Shown: positions 32,701-40,162, counted from the first letter of the stretch. The stretch is DNA of 64,000 nucleotides from Paraglaciecola mesophila (GCF_009906955.1 NZ_CP047656.1:2435501-2499500), one strand, 5' to 3'. Notes: a model not told the origin generated them from the sequence alone. Translations and numbers: made by a program.

Positions 32701-32906
32701 TCTAATGTAATCTCAGGATCAATAAATACCCGCAAATAAGGGCCATACCCTGTTGTACCGGCATTACTAAAATTAGCATCGAAACAGACTTGCTCTCCTG
32801 AAAACACCTCAGCAGGTAAGGAGTTTGTGGTTGAGGGAGTCGCTCCATATGCTTGAAAAGCAACAAATGAAACACAGAGTAAACTGGCTTTAAAAAACTG
32901 GCGCAT
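20730..32906 (-). CDS. Giant DUF11 / cadherin-like repeat surface protein with GlyGly-CTERM tail
   Basis: About 4,058 residues. A signal peptide (FFKASLLCVSFVAFQAYGA) is followed by an N-terminal domain and about fifteen DUF11-like Ig-fold repeats, up to about residue 2590. Eight cadherin-like/Ig-like repeats follow (about 2600-3340; motifs EDTTLNLNVLSNDSD and YTVSDGNGG). Then come a HYR-like domain, a Calx-beta-like domain (about 3425-3530), calcium-binding thrombospondin-3-type DSDGDGIPDDQEG (about 3634) and a choice-of-anchor-U-like region (about 3660-3835). Two more cadherin-like units precede the tail: a glycine run, a hydrophobic span (WMLLLLALAGA) and basic residues. The tail fits GlyGly-CTERM, processed by rhombosortase after Sec and type II secretion. 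ATG at 32906 is preferred over TTG at 32912. Likely an adhesin or matrix protein; the ligand is unknown. No RTX repeats or type I secretion genes are present. Confidence 0.85.
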   Translation of the reverse strand: MRQFFKASLLCVSFVAFQAYGATPSTTNSLPAEVFSGEQVCFDANFSNAGTTGYGPYLRVFIDPEITLDSVSVFGSSVDVTNVGTFGANNTLEDPKVQSDVTGTEGDTLAVFSLPSGSVVAGGPALTSEICITVNSSADIGAPLSLALQPVYEFGDTATGDNGPIEGSSVSANIAPTVVNYEFTNNASESERVPGAGFAVAFNHVVDVANTKTLTAPQIVDNLSASSAFISSASFSGGDGCAVDSEPAADAVAGQVLGSCNSITGGASENDASLSYSIYVGNVLNGATCDVMPITHSSTFDSEFPAGTSLSQTAQDSNFTAKHLAIQQTHSKEILVPGDTFTVTNRIQLTDYETANALVVTDTLDDGLTFTSHNSMTIDTNVPITPTVTVNGDSTTTLEYDVHSVTGDLAAGTEITIVYTVTVDQTYASTGDPVLANDSLNTATNAVYGLTAGAASCSDNSNDSVAVQTISTSKVIVNPLAEYAPQSQVTFRLTMEIPSGDTSGIVFEDYFPLPIFDVADINLSFGNDIVLASTDTAGLSPSSITVDGSSNLLRIEWPNLSSTETEIIAVDVTVTVSDEPFADGLELTNLFQGATNSTQNGQAVTLKGRSLTVRAPVLSVVFADDIADDIVDAGDVIGYTLTITNDGGAPAYDVTASSPAATGLDDAVLNQVTVDGMTTTAYTGTLAGGDFKLDDPLAAGSVVVITYSRTVADNVTPRQEIESVTNTVWASNTNATAFPTQVATTDLVVDGPVISTTIDSISPNGNGSNFVVGDTVTYLTSVTLPEGQTPDLSLALRLPAGLSYVASSTSVDNAGFNGTVDTAPTVTTTGSVATRQTINIAFDSPATTTVAEDNDNTNNTFTFTIEALVEDDAANSATTSGQNKRINSSLDYTGKTGSNVASSVARNFTEHVLATTTSASPASNLQAGDTVTTTITVENTGTAPAYDVVVTSAVNANIFDLTTPAQGTTPAGYAYAYSSPNITYTLGAGSLAAGDSVTFTYTAVVKDDVQSGATFSVDASSTGDSQDGDTAVERDSSDTDSSDVSTANPTADSIALIASSEAWTADSGTVELAIGEIATYEFEVTLPEGVTNETGSNSIVEVTLPDGFQYLTNTALIRGEFDTSLTGSNSGALNSTNTSITPSFTNQILAFDLGDVTNADNDANAEKVIVTFDALVLNTTDNNRADTKTLTGRVHYDNQANAAQADSTQTSAKVALPNITLTYVASPDSVDGGDTVTYTLTATNTDGANVTRGWEWLIEDSLPARLQSPAITGATLSRGDVDIAACASFNGNDLTVDSSCLAASERYLGPDESIEVVFTAQVDPAIGFEEEVTNTATASVTSLPSNNGTGDVTPGTPGSDTGERNGTQNNNDSGQAVNNLTVMTSEVITSGAPTVSLVTSNENAQIGETVTMTATFSIPTGSTDNFEYSLNLPDGLTYSGSPISITLPDNDFSATNSPSTTPATTTNPLVLDFGTITNSASTSQVITIDVDVVVDNILDNQNGTTLEAKAELGYDGASTPIPSALETVTVIEANLDIQQTITAGATGSDAGDTISYQTIITNTSTDATAYSVDLASLIDAGLLGAPDGTGSGNAFSNIVLTNTSDLVVLESSNTPVTDANLSQVETNAAGDTLQLATVDFPPSGVLTLTYDVVVSNNAAAGDVLGNDFSASYSSQPNDQGRDGSSVNSDDDSDTLLNNYNELASSELTVANTLAVQSSLNSVHTTNDVTIGDTVTIDLRVDVIEGDIANVIISNELPDGLRFESSSISAGSHISVTGDASGSVDGNNLVTIDLGTVSNIADADNSNDSFVISVVATVIDEPANAQGVTLQNSVSVAGGGALAGPDTLDIDIVEPALVVALTSNRDSVTLGDTVTYTFTATPQMNRTNAFDTSLQVAIPEGLTYVDGSFMGQSVDDSDPTNLDVDFGTLAVVDGAKTFTFDARVDNDANIGEPLVVSVQNGVYSSASGANSDERSYTFATSKSVVSDDANFIAADQGVVLANDLNGNGFADPGDTLLYTVSLTNNGTDATQVTFEEGIPANTTYVANSVTTDAGSADDTSGISVDVGDLAANETATVTFQVTVNDNVLSGTVISAQGVVDSANTVAELTDADANDANGDQPTTLRIGEPSEEITNLYVSQAAQLVTDNDSDNAISAGDELLITYVVNNAGSTTLDNIVLADTLPDGLSYVANSIQIDGANTASVVDGSISGNITSLAGNDSVVVTLLVTVDSPLVDNNGGSDDEVIVLQGTHSSDQTGLQLTDSNGVQLDGYQALNISIVDGQAGAPDLEFSQTWELISDQNGNGQIDQGDTVKVNLSVLNQGSAGAEGVQINQALPADTQLIPNSALVSQGVIVSDEPYLANVGDIAPGNIVTGSFAFIVDNVSDGTVLEGQATVGGDNFIDLGSDDNALSDDGTNPTLVTVSGGSDLYAVPSFVLTDTSDVNTDNAEFVQGETLELAISMVIPAGSTNDSNFSLVLPEGLAYLANTATLTRVFDTGLSAGNDPGQINSTTSDVSTNVDSQIQLSGQAVNLALGGLINSDNDVNDEQFILTLTLDSDAIIPTQSSEDLVAQAAFSYRDGLGQRQTLSAQDVTLTLLNQLPVTSPDTFNITEDDTSAAFNVVANDTDADTGQTIRVASVTSVSGNGVASVSADGTSIDYQPAADFFGTETVTFIVSDGAGGTDTGTVSFTVAGTPDAPVAAADQTSVAEDTILTFSALANDIDVDNDTLSIDSVSVDVGTVSVNGDGDIVYVPPSDFNGPAVITYVVADGTGLFDSTTVSVDVQNVNDLPVATGETATIAEDTTLNLNVLSNDSDVDGDTLSVASVSASVGSVSVGSNGNVIYTPPANYFGPVTVNYTVSDGNGGTDDASISLTVTSVNDAPVANSDSYGTSEDQSVTISVLNNDIDVESDALSITQISVDAGTLAPNGNNTYLYTPADNFNGTATISYSISDGNGGTASATSTISVASVNDLPVVNGETATIDEDGTLNLDVLSNDSDIDGDVLSIASVSASVGTVSVGSDGNIVFTPPADYFGPVTINYTVSDGNGGAVSGNVDLTVNSVNDAPQLTSNRATIRAFTDLIEPVNIDILSNFEDADRDPISISSAGSANGTVQINSDGSITFVANDGFVGTAEINVCVSDTNDAVTCIVVPVVVVNPNLAPVLTDLVVSVQEDGSLPLNLVGTDAEGDALTYTLLTLPNGELIGDMPNVIYNPPENFTGQVTFTYQANDGQLDSNIATVTIDVQGENDAPLAVDDVFTLTSFEPAVLDVLANDTDSDSVTLRIVGATATIGDVSYTDSILTYTPVDGFIGNAIIEYSIEDAQGLASNARAVVTVTPDGVELLPVIDVPEDVFIDANALFTKVDLGVASAVDRFGNPLPVSLVDGVTFYEPGVNTAFWLAEDGEGRQRIASQFVRVRPLVSIEKDQSVLEGRQITIGVHLNGTSPVYPLEVPYSVTGTADGSDHNLIDGVLVLESGSDAYITFESFTDADSEGTETVIVTLDPSLNRGNKFEHVVTIREDNVNPDVALFAKQGGNNSILIAKNGGLATVFSDITHPDTDNEYDFEWENLEQVLFDEDSNLDTFTFDPSNVSVGIYRISLRITDSDAPNFGDVEIIYLEVVDALPVLTSVDSDGDGIPDDQEGFDDSDRDGIPDYLDAIPECNVLPEEEAFTNGYLVEGDPGVCLRLGNFAIDAIEGGAKILDEDIELDSDLIPDPDATNVGGIFDFIAYGLPDVGQAYKIVMPQIRPVPQNAVYRKFYVSTGWFLFAESELNRVWSTKGEPGFCPPPGGDVWQPGLNEGDWCVQIQIVDGGPNDADGIANGTIVDPGGVAVMGVGQNELPVASDDEAELLVDTSVEIAVLDNDTDADGDTLTITSANAAFGEVTFTSTSIIYTPRDGFVGEDIIQYGISDGNGGTALGVVRLGVITNKAPIAQDDSVSMTVNQSVTVDVLSNDSDPDGEVLFIVSATAQNGTVVVNNDSTLTYTPNKGYVGTDVIRYGINDADGALAEAQLVITVNPAEVRIENTGGGGGGTFGWMLLLLALAGATRGYQKNVFTRGGR
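23700..25110 (-). repeat. Tandem cadherin-like repeat units within the giant gene
   Basis: Units of about 90 codons repeat here. The unit at about 24265-24560 and the one at about 23725-24005 are almost the same in protein sequence (SASVGSVSVGS / SASVGTVSVGS; YFGPVTVNYTVSDGNGG / YFGPVTINYTVSDGNGG). They are offset by about 540 bp, that is by two units. Many third codon positions differ. Confidence 0.8.
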
Positions 32907-33155
32907 GATCAATCTTCATTTTGGCTAAAAATACTGTGAAATCTTAGCCTTAGGAATGCGCTATAAACATTGAACTTTCGGTTATTCGACTTTAGTGTAA
33001 GAAAACCTGACATCACACGGTCTACTTACCTTACAGCGAGATTTAGCGCTTTCAGCCGATAGCGAGCAGGACAAAAAAAGGAAAATAAAATTGCCAGTCC
33101 TGAATATTTCCCGCGTAATGTTGCTAACCTTTTACTAAGTGAGTTGTACGTGCAA

Positions 33156-34769
33156 ATGATACGCTGTTTTACGTTAACCGTTTCAAGTTCATTATTGCTG
33201 TTAGTGTCTGGCTGTGGTGGCGCAGGAGACTCCTCCTCTATCGAGCCTGCTGTAACGACACCTCAAACCAATTCTCGCTGGACAAGAGGCCTGTTTGAGG
33301 ATGCCTCATTGTTTAAAGATCGCTGCTTAGCACCGAGAAGCGGCACTAGCAGTGTGACTGGCGAGGAATATACTGATGTGGCGGGAGATTCAATGGACGA
33401 AAAGCTCTGGTTGCGTTCATGGACCAATAATACCTACCTTTGGTATGATGAAGTGGATGACAACGACCCCACTAATTTCTCCACAATACAATACTTTGAA
33501 CAACTGAAAACTGACTTTCGTACCGATTCGGGTTCATTTAAAGACAACTTTCATTTTTCCCAAAGCACTGAAGAGTATTTAACTCGAACGCAAAGCAGTA
33601 TCGCATTTGGTTATGGAATAAGTTGGGAATTTATTCAAGCCACGGCGCCTAGACGCATTATCGTGCGCTATACAGAGCCAGGATCACCAGCGGCACAAGC
33701 TGGGCTGGAACGAGGAGACGAACTCCTTGCTCTGAATGACATCGACTTCGTTCACACTGAGGATCGAGATGAGATTGATGCCATAAATCAAATCTTATTT
33801 CCCACAAGTGCAGGAGCAGAAACCAAGTTTACGTTACGTAAAGTCAGTGGAGAACAAATAGATTATCAGCTTAGTGCTCAAAGCGTGGTTATTTCACCTG
33901 TACATAATGCAAAGATCATTAATGCAGAAATGGGGGACATCGGTTACCTTCAATTCAATAGCCACATACAGAGCGCTCAAAGCCAATTGATTTCGGCATT
34001 CGAACTTTTTAACACAAGCCACATTGACGCCTTAGTACTCGATATGCGCTATAACGGTGGAGGCTTACTGGCGATGGCCTCGCAGCTTGCCTACATGGTC
34101 ACCGGCTCTGCACAAACCGATAACCTTACATTCAATCAACTCACCTTTAATAATAAACATCCAAATACAGATCCCGTCACTGGTCGTACACTCCAACCTA
34201 CAAGGTTTTACAGCCGAGAAATTGACTATGACAGAAACGTATTCACAAATAATAGCTTACCTAGCCTAGGACTTAACCGCGTGTATATACTCACCAGTGG
34301 GGCAACATGTTCAGCCAGTGAAGCGCTAATTAATGGCCTCAGAGGTATCGACATTGATGTCGTGTTGATGGGTGATACCACCTGTGGCAAACCTTACGGC
34401 TTTTATCCAACTGACAATTGCGGTACAACTTACTTCACCATACAGTTTCAAGGCAGTAACCAAAAAGGATTTGGTGAATATTCTGATGGCTTCATTCCAA
34501 CGCCTAATCCGATATTTGAAGCGGACGTTCAAGGTTGCTTAGTTGAAGATGATTTTAATCATGCGTTGGGCACCGTAGACGAGGGCATGCTCAATGCAGC
34601 ATTACAACATTTACAAACAGGACAATGCCCCGTTCAAACTGCGGCTAAAAGCCCCGTAAAGCGGTTATCTGCAACCGATAGTCTGAAAATTCAAACCTCA
34701 TCAAGTATCTTGGATGCGATCATAGTCGAAAACGCGATTAACCAGCCTATTAGTGAACCTAGTAATTAA
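33156..34769 (+). CDS. Lipoprotein S41-family serine peptidase with PDZ domain
   Basis: The protein has about 537 residues. A lipoprotein signal peptide ends in the lipobox LVSGC. A PDZ domain follows (GSPAAQAGLERGDELLALNDIDF), then the S41 protease core with the nucleophile Ser in TSGATCSASEALINGL and the Lys base in TTCGKPYGFY. S41 (C-terminal processing-like) proteases cleave substrates in the envelope. Tail-specific activity on the neighbouring giant protein is possible but unproven. ATG at 33156 gives a textbook lipoprotein start. In-frame GTG 33150 and TTG 33144 are alternatives; AGTGAG lies at a suitable distance from 33150. It is divergent from the giant gene across about 240 bases. 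Confidence 0.88.
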   Translation: MIRCFTLTVSSSLLLLVSGCGGAGDSSSIEPAVTTPQTNSRWTRGLFEDASLFKDRCLAPRSGTSSVTGEEYTDVAGDSMDEKLWLRSWTNNTYLWYDEVDDNDPTNFSTIQYFEQLKTDFRTDSGSFKDNFHFSQSTEEYLTRTQSSIAFGYGISWEFIQATAPRRIIVRYTEPGSPAAQAGLERGDELLALNDIDFVHTEDRDEIDAINQILFPTSAGAETKFTLRKVSGEQIDYQLSAQSVVISPVHNAKIINAEMGDIGYLQFNSHIQSAQSQLISAFELFNTSHIDALVLDMRYNGGGLLAMASQLAYMVTGSAQTDNLTFNQLTFNNKHPNTDPVTGRTLQPTRFYSREIDYDRNVFTNNSLPSLGLNRVYILTSGATCSASEALINGLRGIDIDVVLMGDTTCGKPYGFYPTDNCGTTYFTIQFQGSNQKGFGEYSDGFIPTPNPIFEADVQGCLVEDDFNHALGTVDEGMLNAALQHLQTGQCPVQTAAKSPVKRLSATDSLKIQTSSSILDAIIVENAINQPISEPSN

Positions 34770-34821
34770 TACCAATTCCATTAAATAATTCATCGTTTTA
34801 GCAGGACTAGCTAAAGGTTAG

Positions 34822-34862
34822 ATACAAAAAAGGCGCGGCTCTTGCGAGACGCGCCTTTTAAA
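34822..34862. terminator. Terminator of the S10 operon (after rpsQ)
   Basis: AAAAGGCGCG and CGCGCCTTTT flank a CTC-GCAA-GAG inner hairpin. On the minus strand the stem is followed by a T6 run, a strong terminator 20 bases past rpsQ. It may also stop the convergent S41 peptidase transcript. Confidence 0.88.
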
Positions 34863-34878
34863 TTGTATCTAAAACTTA

Positions 34879-35130
34879 TTAAGCTTTAGTAACGATATCT
34901 ACCAACATCCAGTTTTTGGACTTAGACATAGGACGACATTCACGTACTGTTACTACGTCGCCTGTGTTGCATTGGTTAGTCTCGTCATGAGCGTGTAGCT
35001 TAGTAGTACGCTTAATGAACTTACCATAAATAGGGTGTTTCACTTTACGCTCTACCGCAACAGTAATGGTTTTATCCATTTTGTTGCTGACCACACGACC
35101 TTGTACTGTACGACTTGATTGTTCAGTCAT
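34879..35130 (-). CDS. rpsQ: 30S ribosomal protein S17
   Basis: An 83-aa primary 16S rRNA-binding protein of the small subunit ([21 protein letters not shown]). It is the last gene of the S10 operon here. Its start overlaps the rpmC stop by one base. In most relatives rplN and the spc operon follow directly; here a terminator does. Confidence 0.97.
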   Translation of the reverse strand: MTEQSSRTVQGRVVSNKMDKTITVAVERKVKHPIYGKFIKRTTKLHAHDETNQCNTGDVVTVRECRPMSKSKNWMLVDIVTKA

Positions 35131-35321
35131 TATGCAGCAGCCTTTTGAGTCAGAATGGTTTTAACACGCGCAATACTGCGACGTACTTTACGAATTTGGT
35201 CAGTTTTTTCAAGCTGGCCAGTACTCGCTTGCATACGTAGGTTGAATTGTTCACGAAGCAAGTTTAATAGCTCAGTATTCAATTCTTCTACGCTCTTATC
35301 TTTCAGTTCTGTGGCTTTCAT
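35130..35321 (-). CDS. rpmC: 50S ribosomal protein L29
   Basis: A 63-aa two-helix protein near the polypeptide exit tunnel ([25 protein letters not shown]). It overlaps rplP by one base and rpsQ by one base, consistent with coupled translation in the S10 operon. Confidence 0.97.
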   Translation of the reverse strand: MKATELKDKSVEELNTELLNLLREQFNLRMQASTGQLEKTDQIRKVRRSIARVKTILTQKAAA

Positions 35322-35731
35322 TACATCACCGTCCGAGTTACAAAGGTGGTTTTAAACGGCAGTTTTGACGCGGCCAATTCAAACGCTTCGCGAGCTACTG
35401 ATTCTGGAACACCTTCCATTTCATATAGAACACGACCTGGTTGAATTTGGCAAACCCAGTATTCAACGTTACCTTTACCTTTACCTTGACGCACTTCTAG
35501 AGGCTTCTCAGTAATTGGCTTGTCAGGGAAAACTCGAATCCAAATTTTACCTTGACGCTTAACGGCACGTGTCATAGCACGACGAGCTGCTTCGATTTGG
35601 CGTGCAGTCATACGACCACGGCCAACGGATTTTAGTCCGAACGTTCCAAAACTCACACTGTCACCAGCGGCATAGCCACGGTTACGACCTTTGTGCATTT
35701 TACGGAACTTCATACGTTTAGGTTGTAACAT
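35321..35731 (-). CDS. rplP: 50S ribosomal protein L16
   Basis: A 136-aa protein that helps organise the A-site region of 23S rRNA. It begins [19 protein letters not shown], the standard N terminus. It contains the [11 protein letters not shown] segment with the conserved arginine that is hydroxylated in E. coli. It is two bases from rpsC. Confidence 0.97.
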   Translation of the reverse strand: MLQPKRMKFRKMHKGRNRGYAAGDSVSFGTFGLKSVGRGRMTARQIEAARRAMTRAVKRQGKIWIRVFPDKPITEKPLEVRQGKGKGNVEYWVCQIQPGRVLYEMEGVPESVAREAFELAASKLPFKTTFVTRTVM

Positions 35732-35733
35732 AA

Positions 35734-36432
35734 TTAGCCCTCACGCTTAGGTGAACGGCCTTTCTTCTTAGGCTGAGCTGGTTGCTCTTGCGTAAGAGGC
35801 AATCCGCCCAATACTTCACCTTTGAAGATCCAGACCTTCACGCCAATGATACCGTAAGTCGTGTTAGCTTCTGATGTTGCATAGTCGATGTCAGCACGGA
35901 AAGTGTGTAGTGGTACACGACCTTCACGATACCACTCGGCACGCGCAATCTCAGCACCGCCTAAACGGCCACTAACTTGAACTTTGATACCTTTGGCACC
36001 AATTCTCATCGCGTTTTGTACAGCGCGCTTCATAGCACGACGGAACATTACACGACGCTCTAACTGACTAGCAATGCTGTCAGCAACCAATTGACCGTCT
36101 AATTCAGGCTTACGTACTTCAGCGATGTTAATCTGAGCAGGCACGCCGGCCAACTTAGATACATGCTTACGTAGCTTCTCAACGTCTTCACCTTTCTTAC
36201 CGATTACAACGCCAGGACGCGCAGTGTGAATAGTCACACGGATGCTTTTCGCTGGACGCTCAATAACGATCTTAGAAAGAGAAGCAGTTTTAAGTGCCTT
36301 CGTCAGATACTGACGTACCTGATGATCATTAAACAAGTTATCTGCATAATCTGCAGTATTAGCGTACCAGGTAGATGTCCATGGTTTGCTGATACCCAGG
36401 CGTATGCCTGTAGGATGTACCTTCTGTCCCAT
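35734..36432 (-). CDS. rpsC: 30S ribosomal protein S3
   Basis: A 232-aa protein with the usual start ([14 protein letters not shown]), a KH domain with [11 protein letters not shown], and the C-terminal S3 domain. It forms part of the mRNA entry site. It is nine bases downstream of rplV. Confidence 0.97.
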   Translation of the reverse strand: MGQKVHPTGIRLGISKPWTSTWYANTADYADNLFNDHQVRQYLTKALKTASLSKIVIERPAKSIRVTIHTARPGVVIGKKGEDVEKLRKHVSKLAGVPAQINIAEVRKPELDGQLVADSIASQLERRVMFRRAMKRAVQNAMRIGAKGIKVQVSGRLGGAEIARAEWYREGRVPLHTFRADIDYATSEANTTYGIIGVKVWIFKGEVLGGLPLTQEQPAQPKKKGRSPKREG

Positions 36433-36441
36433 TATCTTCTC

Positions 36442-36774
36442 CTAGTTATCAGACACAACAACAGTGATGTGACTGCTACGCTTAAATATACGATCAGCAC
36501 GGCCTTTAGCTCTTGGCTTGATACGCTTCATAGTTGGGCCTTCATCAACGAAAACTTTTGCGACAGTCAATTCATCGATGTCGGCGCCTTCGTTATGTTC
36601 AGCGTTCGCAATTGCTGACTCTAATACTTTCTTCATTAGATCGGCACTTTTCTTAGGGCTGTAAGCCAAAAGCTCAAGTGCTTTTTCAACATGTAAACCG
36701 CGAATTTGATCTGCAACCAAGCGTGCCTTTTGAGCTGAGGTACGGGCATGGCGATGTGTAGCTAATGCTTCCAT
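36442..36774 (-). CDS. rplV: 50S ribosomal protein L22
   Basis: A 110-aa protein whose beta-hairpin lines the exit tunnel. It starts [30 protein letters not shown] and ends [11 protein letters not shown]. Macrolide-resistance changes occur in its loop in other species; nothing unusual is seen here. Confidence 0.97.
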   Translation of the reverse strand: MEALATHRHARTSAQKARLVADQIRGLHVEKALELLAYSPKKSADLMKKVLESAIANAEHNEGADIDELTVAKVFVDEGPTMKRIKPRAKGRADRIFKRSSHITVVVSDN

Positions 36775-36784
36775 ATTTTATCCC

Positions 36785-37060
36785 CTATCTCTTAGCTTTC
36801 TTATCCGCGACATGGCCGCGGTAAGTACGCGTTGGCGCAAATTCGCCCAACTTATGGCCGACCATTTCGTCACTGACGAAAACTGGAACGTGCTGGCGAC
36901 CGTTATGGACCGCAATGGTCAACCCAATCATATCTGGGATGATCATAGAACGACGAGACCAAGTTTTGATTGGCTTCTTGTCGTTCTTTTCCACTGCAGC
37001 CTCAACCTTCTTCAGCAAGTGTAGGTCTATAAATGGACCCTTCTTGAGAGAACGTGGCAT
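36785..37060 (-). CDS. rpsS: 30S ribosomal protein S19
   Basis: A 91-aa small-subunit head protein ([36 protein letters not shown]). It is placed between rplB and rplV as in the conserved S10 order. Confidence 0.97.
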   Translation of the reverse strand: MPRSLKKGPFIDLHLLKKVEAAVEKNDKKPIKTWSRRSMIIPDMIGLTIAVHNGRQHVPVFVSDEMVGHKLGEFAPTRTYRGHVADKKAKR

Positions 37061-37075
37061 GGTGAATCCTCGCTG

Positions 37076-37900
37076 TTACTTATTACGACGACGTACGATA
37101 AGTTTATCGGTACGCTTGTTACTACGGGTTTTCTTACCCTTAGTAGGAATACCCCAAGGTGATACTGGGTGACGACCGCCTGATGTGCGTCCTTCACCAC
37201 CACCGTGTGGGTGATCTACTGGGTTCATGGCAACACCACGTACAGTTGGGCGGATACCGCGCCATCTGTTCGCACCGGCTTTACCAAGTGAACGTAGCAT
37301 ATGTTCTGCATTACCGATTTCACCAATAGTGGCACGGCAGTCTGCTAATACTCGACGAACTTCACCAGAACGTAGACGAAGGGTTACATAACCTTCGGCG
37401 CGCGCTAGGATTTGTGCGTACTGACCAGCAGAACGAGCAATTTGAGCACCTTTACCAGGCTTCATCTCAATAGCGTGTACAGTTGTACCTACTGGGATGT
37501 TGCGCATTGGTAAAGCGTTACCAGCTTTGATCGCAGCGTCTGAACCAGATTGAATCTGATCACCCGCTTTAGCACCCTTAGGAGCCAAGATATAGCGACG
37601 CTCACCGTCTGCGTATAACACCAAACAGATGTTTGCAGAACGATTAGGATCATATTCTAAACGCTCAATTTTAGCTGGAATGCCGTCTTTGTTGCGTTTG
37701 AAATCTATAACACGATAGTGTTGCTTGTGGCCACCACCAACGTGACGTACGGTAATACGTCCGTTATTGTTACGGCCACCAGATTTGCTGTTCTTTTCAA
37801 GCAAAGGTGCGTAAGGAGCGCCTTTGTGTAGATCAGGGTTAACAACCTGAACTACGTGACGACGACCAGCAGAAGTCGGCTTAGCTTTCAATAATGGCAT
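37076..37900 (-). CDS. rplB: 50S ribosomal protein L2
   Basis: A 274-aa core large-subunit protein needed for peptidyl transfer and subunit joining. It has the conserved C-terminal segment with [17 protein letters not shown], which contains the essential histidine. It is fourteen bases downstream of rplW. Confidence 0.97.
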   Translation of the reverse strand: MPLLKAKPTSAGRRHVVQVVNPDLHKGAPYAPLLEKNSKSGGRNNNGRITVRHVGGGHKQHYRVIDFKRNKDGIPAKIERLEYDPNRSANICLVLYADGERRYILAPKGAKAGDQIQSGSDAAIKAGNALPMRNIPVGTTVHAIEMKPGKGAQIARSAGQYAQILARAEGYVTLRLRSGEVRRVLADCRATIGEIGNAEHMLRSLGKAGANRWRGIRPTVRGVAMNPVDHPHGGGEGRTSGGRHPVSPWGIPTKGKKTRSNKRTDKLIVRRRNK

Positions 37901-37914
37901 GTCTAGTCCCCTTC

Positions 37915-38217
37915 TTAGCCTTCGCTGCCAGCAAAGTCGATGTCTTGACCTTCTTTAAGCACAACGTAGGCTTTTTTCCAGTCTTTACGCTTGCCGAAAG
38001 ATGCACCGTGACGCTTGGTTTTACCCTTTACGTTAACAGTACGAACAGAGTTGACTTCAACTTCGAACAATTTCTCAACTGCCGCTTTGATTTCTTCTTT
38101 GTTCGCATCTTTAAGCACTTTGAAAACAACCGTGTTGTTAACTTCAGCTGCAAGCGTTGCTTTTTCAGAAACATGTGGTGCTAAAACCACTTTTAAAAGA
38201 CGTTCTTCGTTAATCAT
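37915..38217 (-). CDS. rplW: 50S ribosomal protein L23
   Basis: A 100-aa exit-site protein that docks trigger factor and SRP. Its start overlaps the rplD stop by four bases, which suggests coupled translation. Confidence 0.97.
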
Positions 38218-38822
38218 GCTAACGCCTCCTCTAATGCTTTCACTGCGTCAGCAGTTATCAACACTTTTTCGAATGCGATCAGGCTGACTGGGTCAATGCC
38301 TTGTACATCACGTACGTCAACTTTGTATAAGTTGCGAGCCGCTAAGAACAAGTTCTCATCAACTTCAGACGTTACGATTAGCACATCACTTAGCTCAAGG
38401 CCGTTCAACTTAGAAAGTAATTCCTTAGTCTTTGGCGCTTCAACTGAAAACTTTTCAACCACGATTAAACGTTCTTGACGTACCAATTCAGAAAGGATGC
38501 TTTGAATCGCACCACGGTACATCTTCTTGTTAACCTTTTGGCTGTGATCCTGTGGCTTAGCAGCGAATGTTACACCACCAGAACGCCAGATAGGACTACG
38601 GATAGTACCAGCACGGGCACGACCAGTTCCTTTTTGACGCCAAGGCTTGGCACCACCACCACGAACTTCAGAGCGTGTTTTTTGTGCTTTAGAACCCTGA
38701 CGGGCGCCTGCACCGAATGCAACTACTACTTGATGTACTAGTGCTTCGTTAAATTCACGTCCAAAGGTTGCTTCGGATACTTCAAGAGCGCTTTGCGCAT
38801 CTTTCAATACTAATTCCATCAC
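38214..38822 (-). CDS. rplD: 50S ribosomal protein L4 (operon autoregulator)
   Basis: A 202-aa protein of the large subunit, with the exit-tunnel loop around [23 protein letters not shown]. In E. coli free L4 binds the S10 leader and represses the operon at both transcription and translation. The leader described upstream of rpsJ has the right structure for the same control here. Confidence 0.97.
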
Positions 38823-38837
38823 TTAACTCCCCAGACG

Positions 38838-39476
38838 TTACGCTTTAACTGCAGCTTTGATGATGACGTCGCCACCTGGCGCTCCAGGAACGTTGCCTCT
38901 TACTAGAAGAAGGTTGTTCTCTGCGTCAACACGCACTACATCCAAAGACTGAACTGTCACACGTTTATTTCCCATCTGACCGGCCATTTTTTTGCCTTTG
39001 AAGACTTTACCTGGTGATTGGTTTTGACCAATTGAACCAGGAGCACGGTGAGACAATGAGTTACCATGTGAATTACGTTGGTGGCTAAAGTTCCAGCGCT
39101 TAATCGCACCTTGGAAACCTTTACCTTTAGAAGTTCCTGCAACGTCAACCATTTTCGTTTCAGCAAAAATTTCAACAGTAATTTCACTGCCGACTTCAAT
39201 GCCTTCACCTTCGGTGCCGTCTAAACGGAATTCCCATAAACCACGACCAGCTTCCACGCCAGCTTTAGCAAAATGACCTGCTTCAGCTTTATTTACGCGG
39301 CTTGCTTTTTTGTCGCCAGCGGTTACTTGAAGCGCTGTATACCCGTCGGTTTCGTCAGTACGTAACTGAGTAACACGGTTCGGGGTGGCTTCTATAACAG
39401 TCACTGGTATTGAAACGCCGTCTTCTGTGAAGATACGTGTCATACCAACTTTACGACCGATAAGACCAATCGCCAT
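38838..39476 (-). CDS. rplC: 50S ribosomal protein L3
   Basis: A 212-aa protein that initiates large-subunit assembly. It has the N terminus [16 protein letters not shown], and [19 protein letters not shown], which contains the Gln that PrmB methylates. The gene follows rpsJ by 18 bases. Confidence 0.97.
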   Translation of the reverse strand: MAIGLIGRKVGMTRIFTEDGVSIPVTVIEATPNRVTQLRTDETDGYTALQVTAGDKKASRVNKAEAGHFAKAGVEAGRGLWEFRLDGTEGEGIEVGSEITVEIFAETKMVDVAGTSKGKGFQGAIKRWNFSHQRNSHGNSLSHRAPGSIGQNQSPGKVFKGKKMAGQMGNKRVTVQSLDVVRVDAENNLLLVRGNVPGAPGGDVIIKAAVKA

Positions 39477-39494
39477 TGTTAAAACCCTCTCTTG

Positions 39495-39809
<315 letters not shown>

Positions 39810-39830
39810 TTAAGCTCCAATCGAAAGAAC

Positions 39831-39876
39831 AAAAAAAACCATCCTCGACTACCTATTTACTTTAGGTAGGGGGATG
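39831..39876 (-). promoter_or_regulatory. S10 leader attenuator-like hairpin (L4-responsive candidate)
   Basis: On the minus strand an outer stem CATCC/GGATG and an inner stem CTACCT/AGGTAG are followed at once by GTTTTTTTTG. This is about 25 bases before the rpsJ start. It matches in form the E. coli S10 leader hairpin HE, where L4 with NusA makes RNA polymerase terminate. A second small hairpin (ACCCTAATTTTGGGT) lies upstream in the leader. Confidence 0.75.
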
Positions 39877-39974
39877 AATGAAAAACTGCTAACCCAAAAT
39901 TAGGGTCCTGTATTTAATGACGTTCAGCCTAGGCTTTGGTCAAAACCACTGCCCTTCTGGACAAGTGGGCGCGA

Positions 39975-40002
39975 ATTATACCTTTATCGCTTACTTTTGC
40001 AA
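39975..40002 (-). promoter_or_regulatory. Sigma-70 promoter of the S10 operon
   Basis: On the minus strand TTGCAA and a perfect TATAAT are separated by 16 bases. Predicted transcription starts near 39968, giving a leader of about 160 bases, similar to that of E. coli. No other gene lies in the gap between rpsJ and the GspE-like gene. Confidence 0.85.
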
Positions 40003-40162
40003 CAACCTTTTGTAAAATATTAGAGATTAATCGCCGATATCTTTTTAACTAAGAATACGCAGAGATATTCTGCCTGTTAGTAAAACAAGTGTTAACCCAT
40101 TATTCACTCGGCTATAGTGTGAGCATAAGTGTAAATAACAATAAACTTTAATGCAGGCATTT

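Noticed and set aside
20730..32906. RTX/type I secreted LapA-like adhesin
   Set aside because: No GGxGxD nonapeptide repeats and no type I secretion genes; the C terminus fits GlyGly-CTERM instead.
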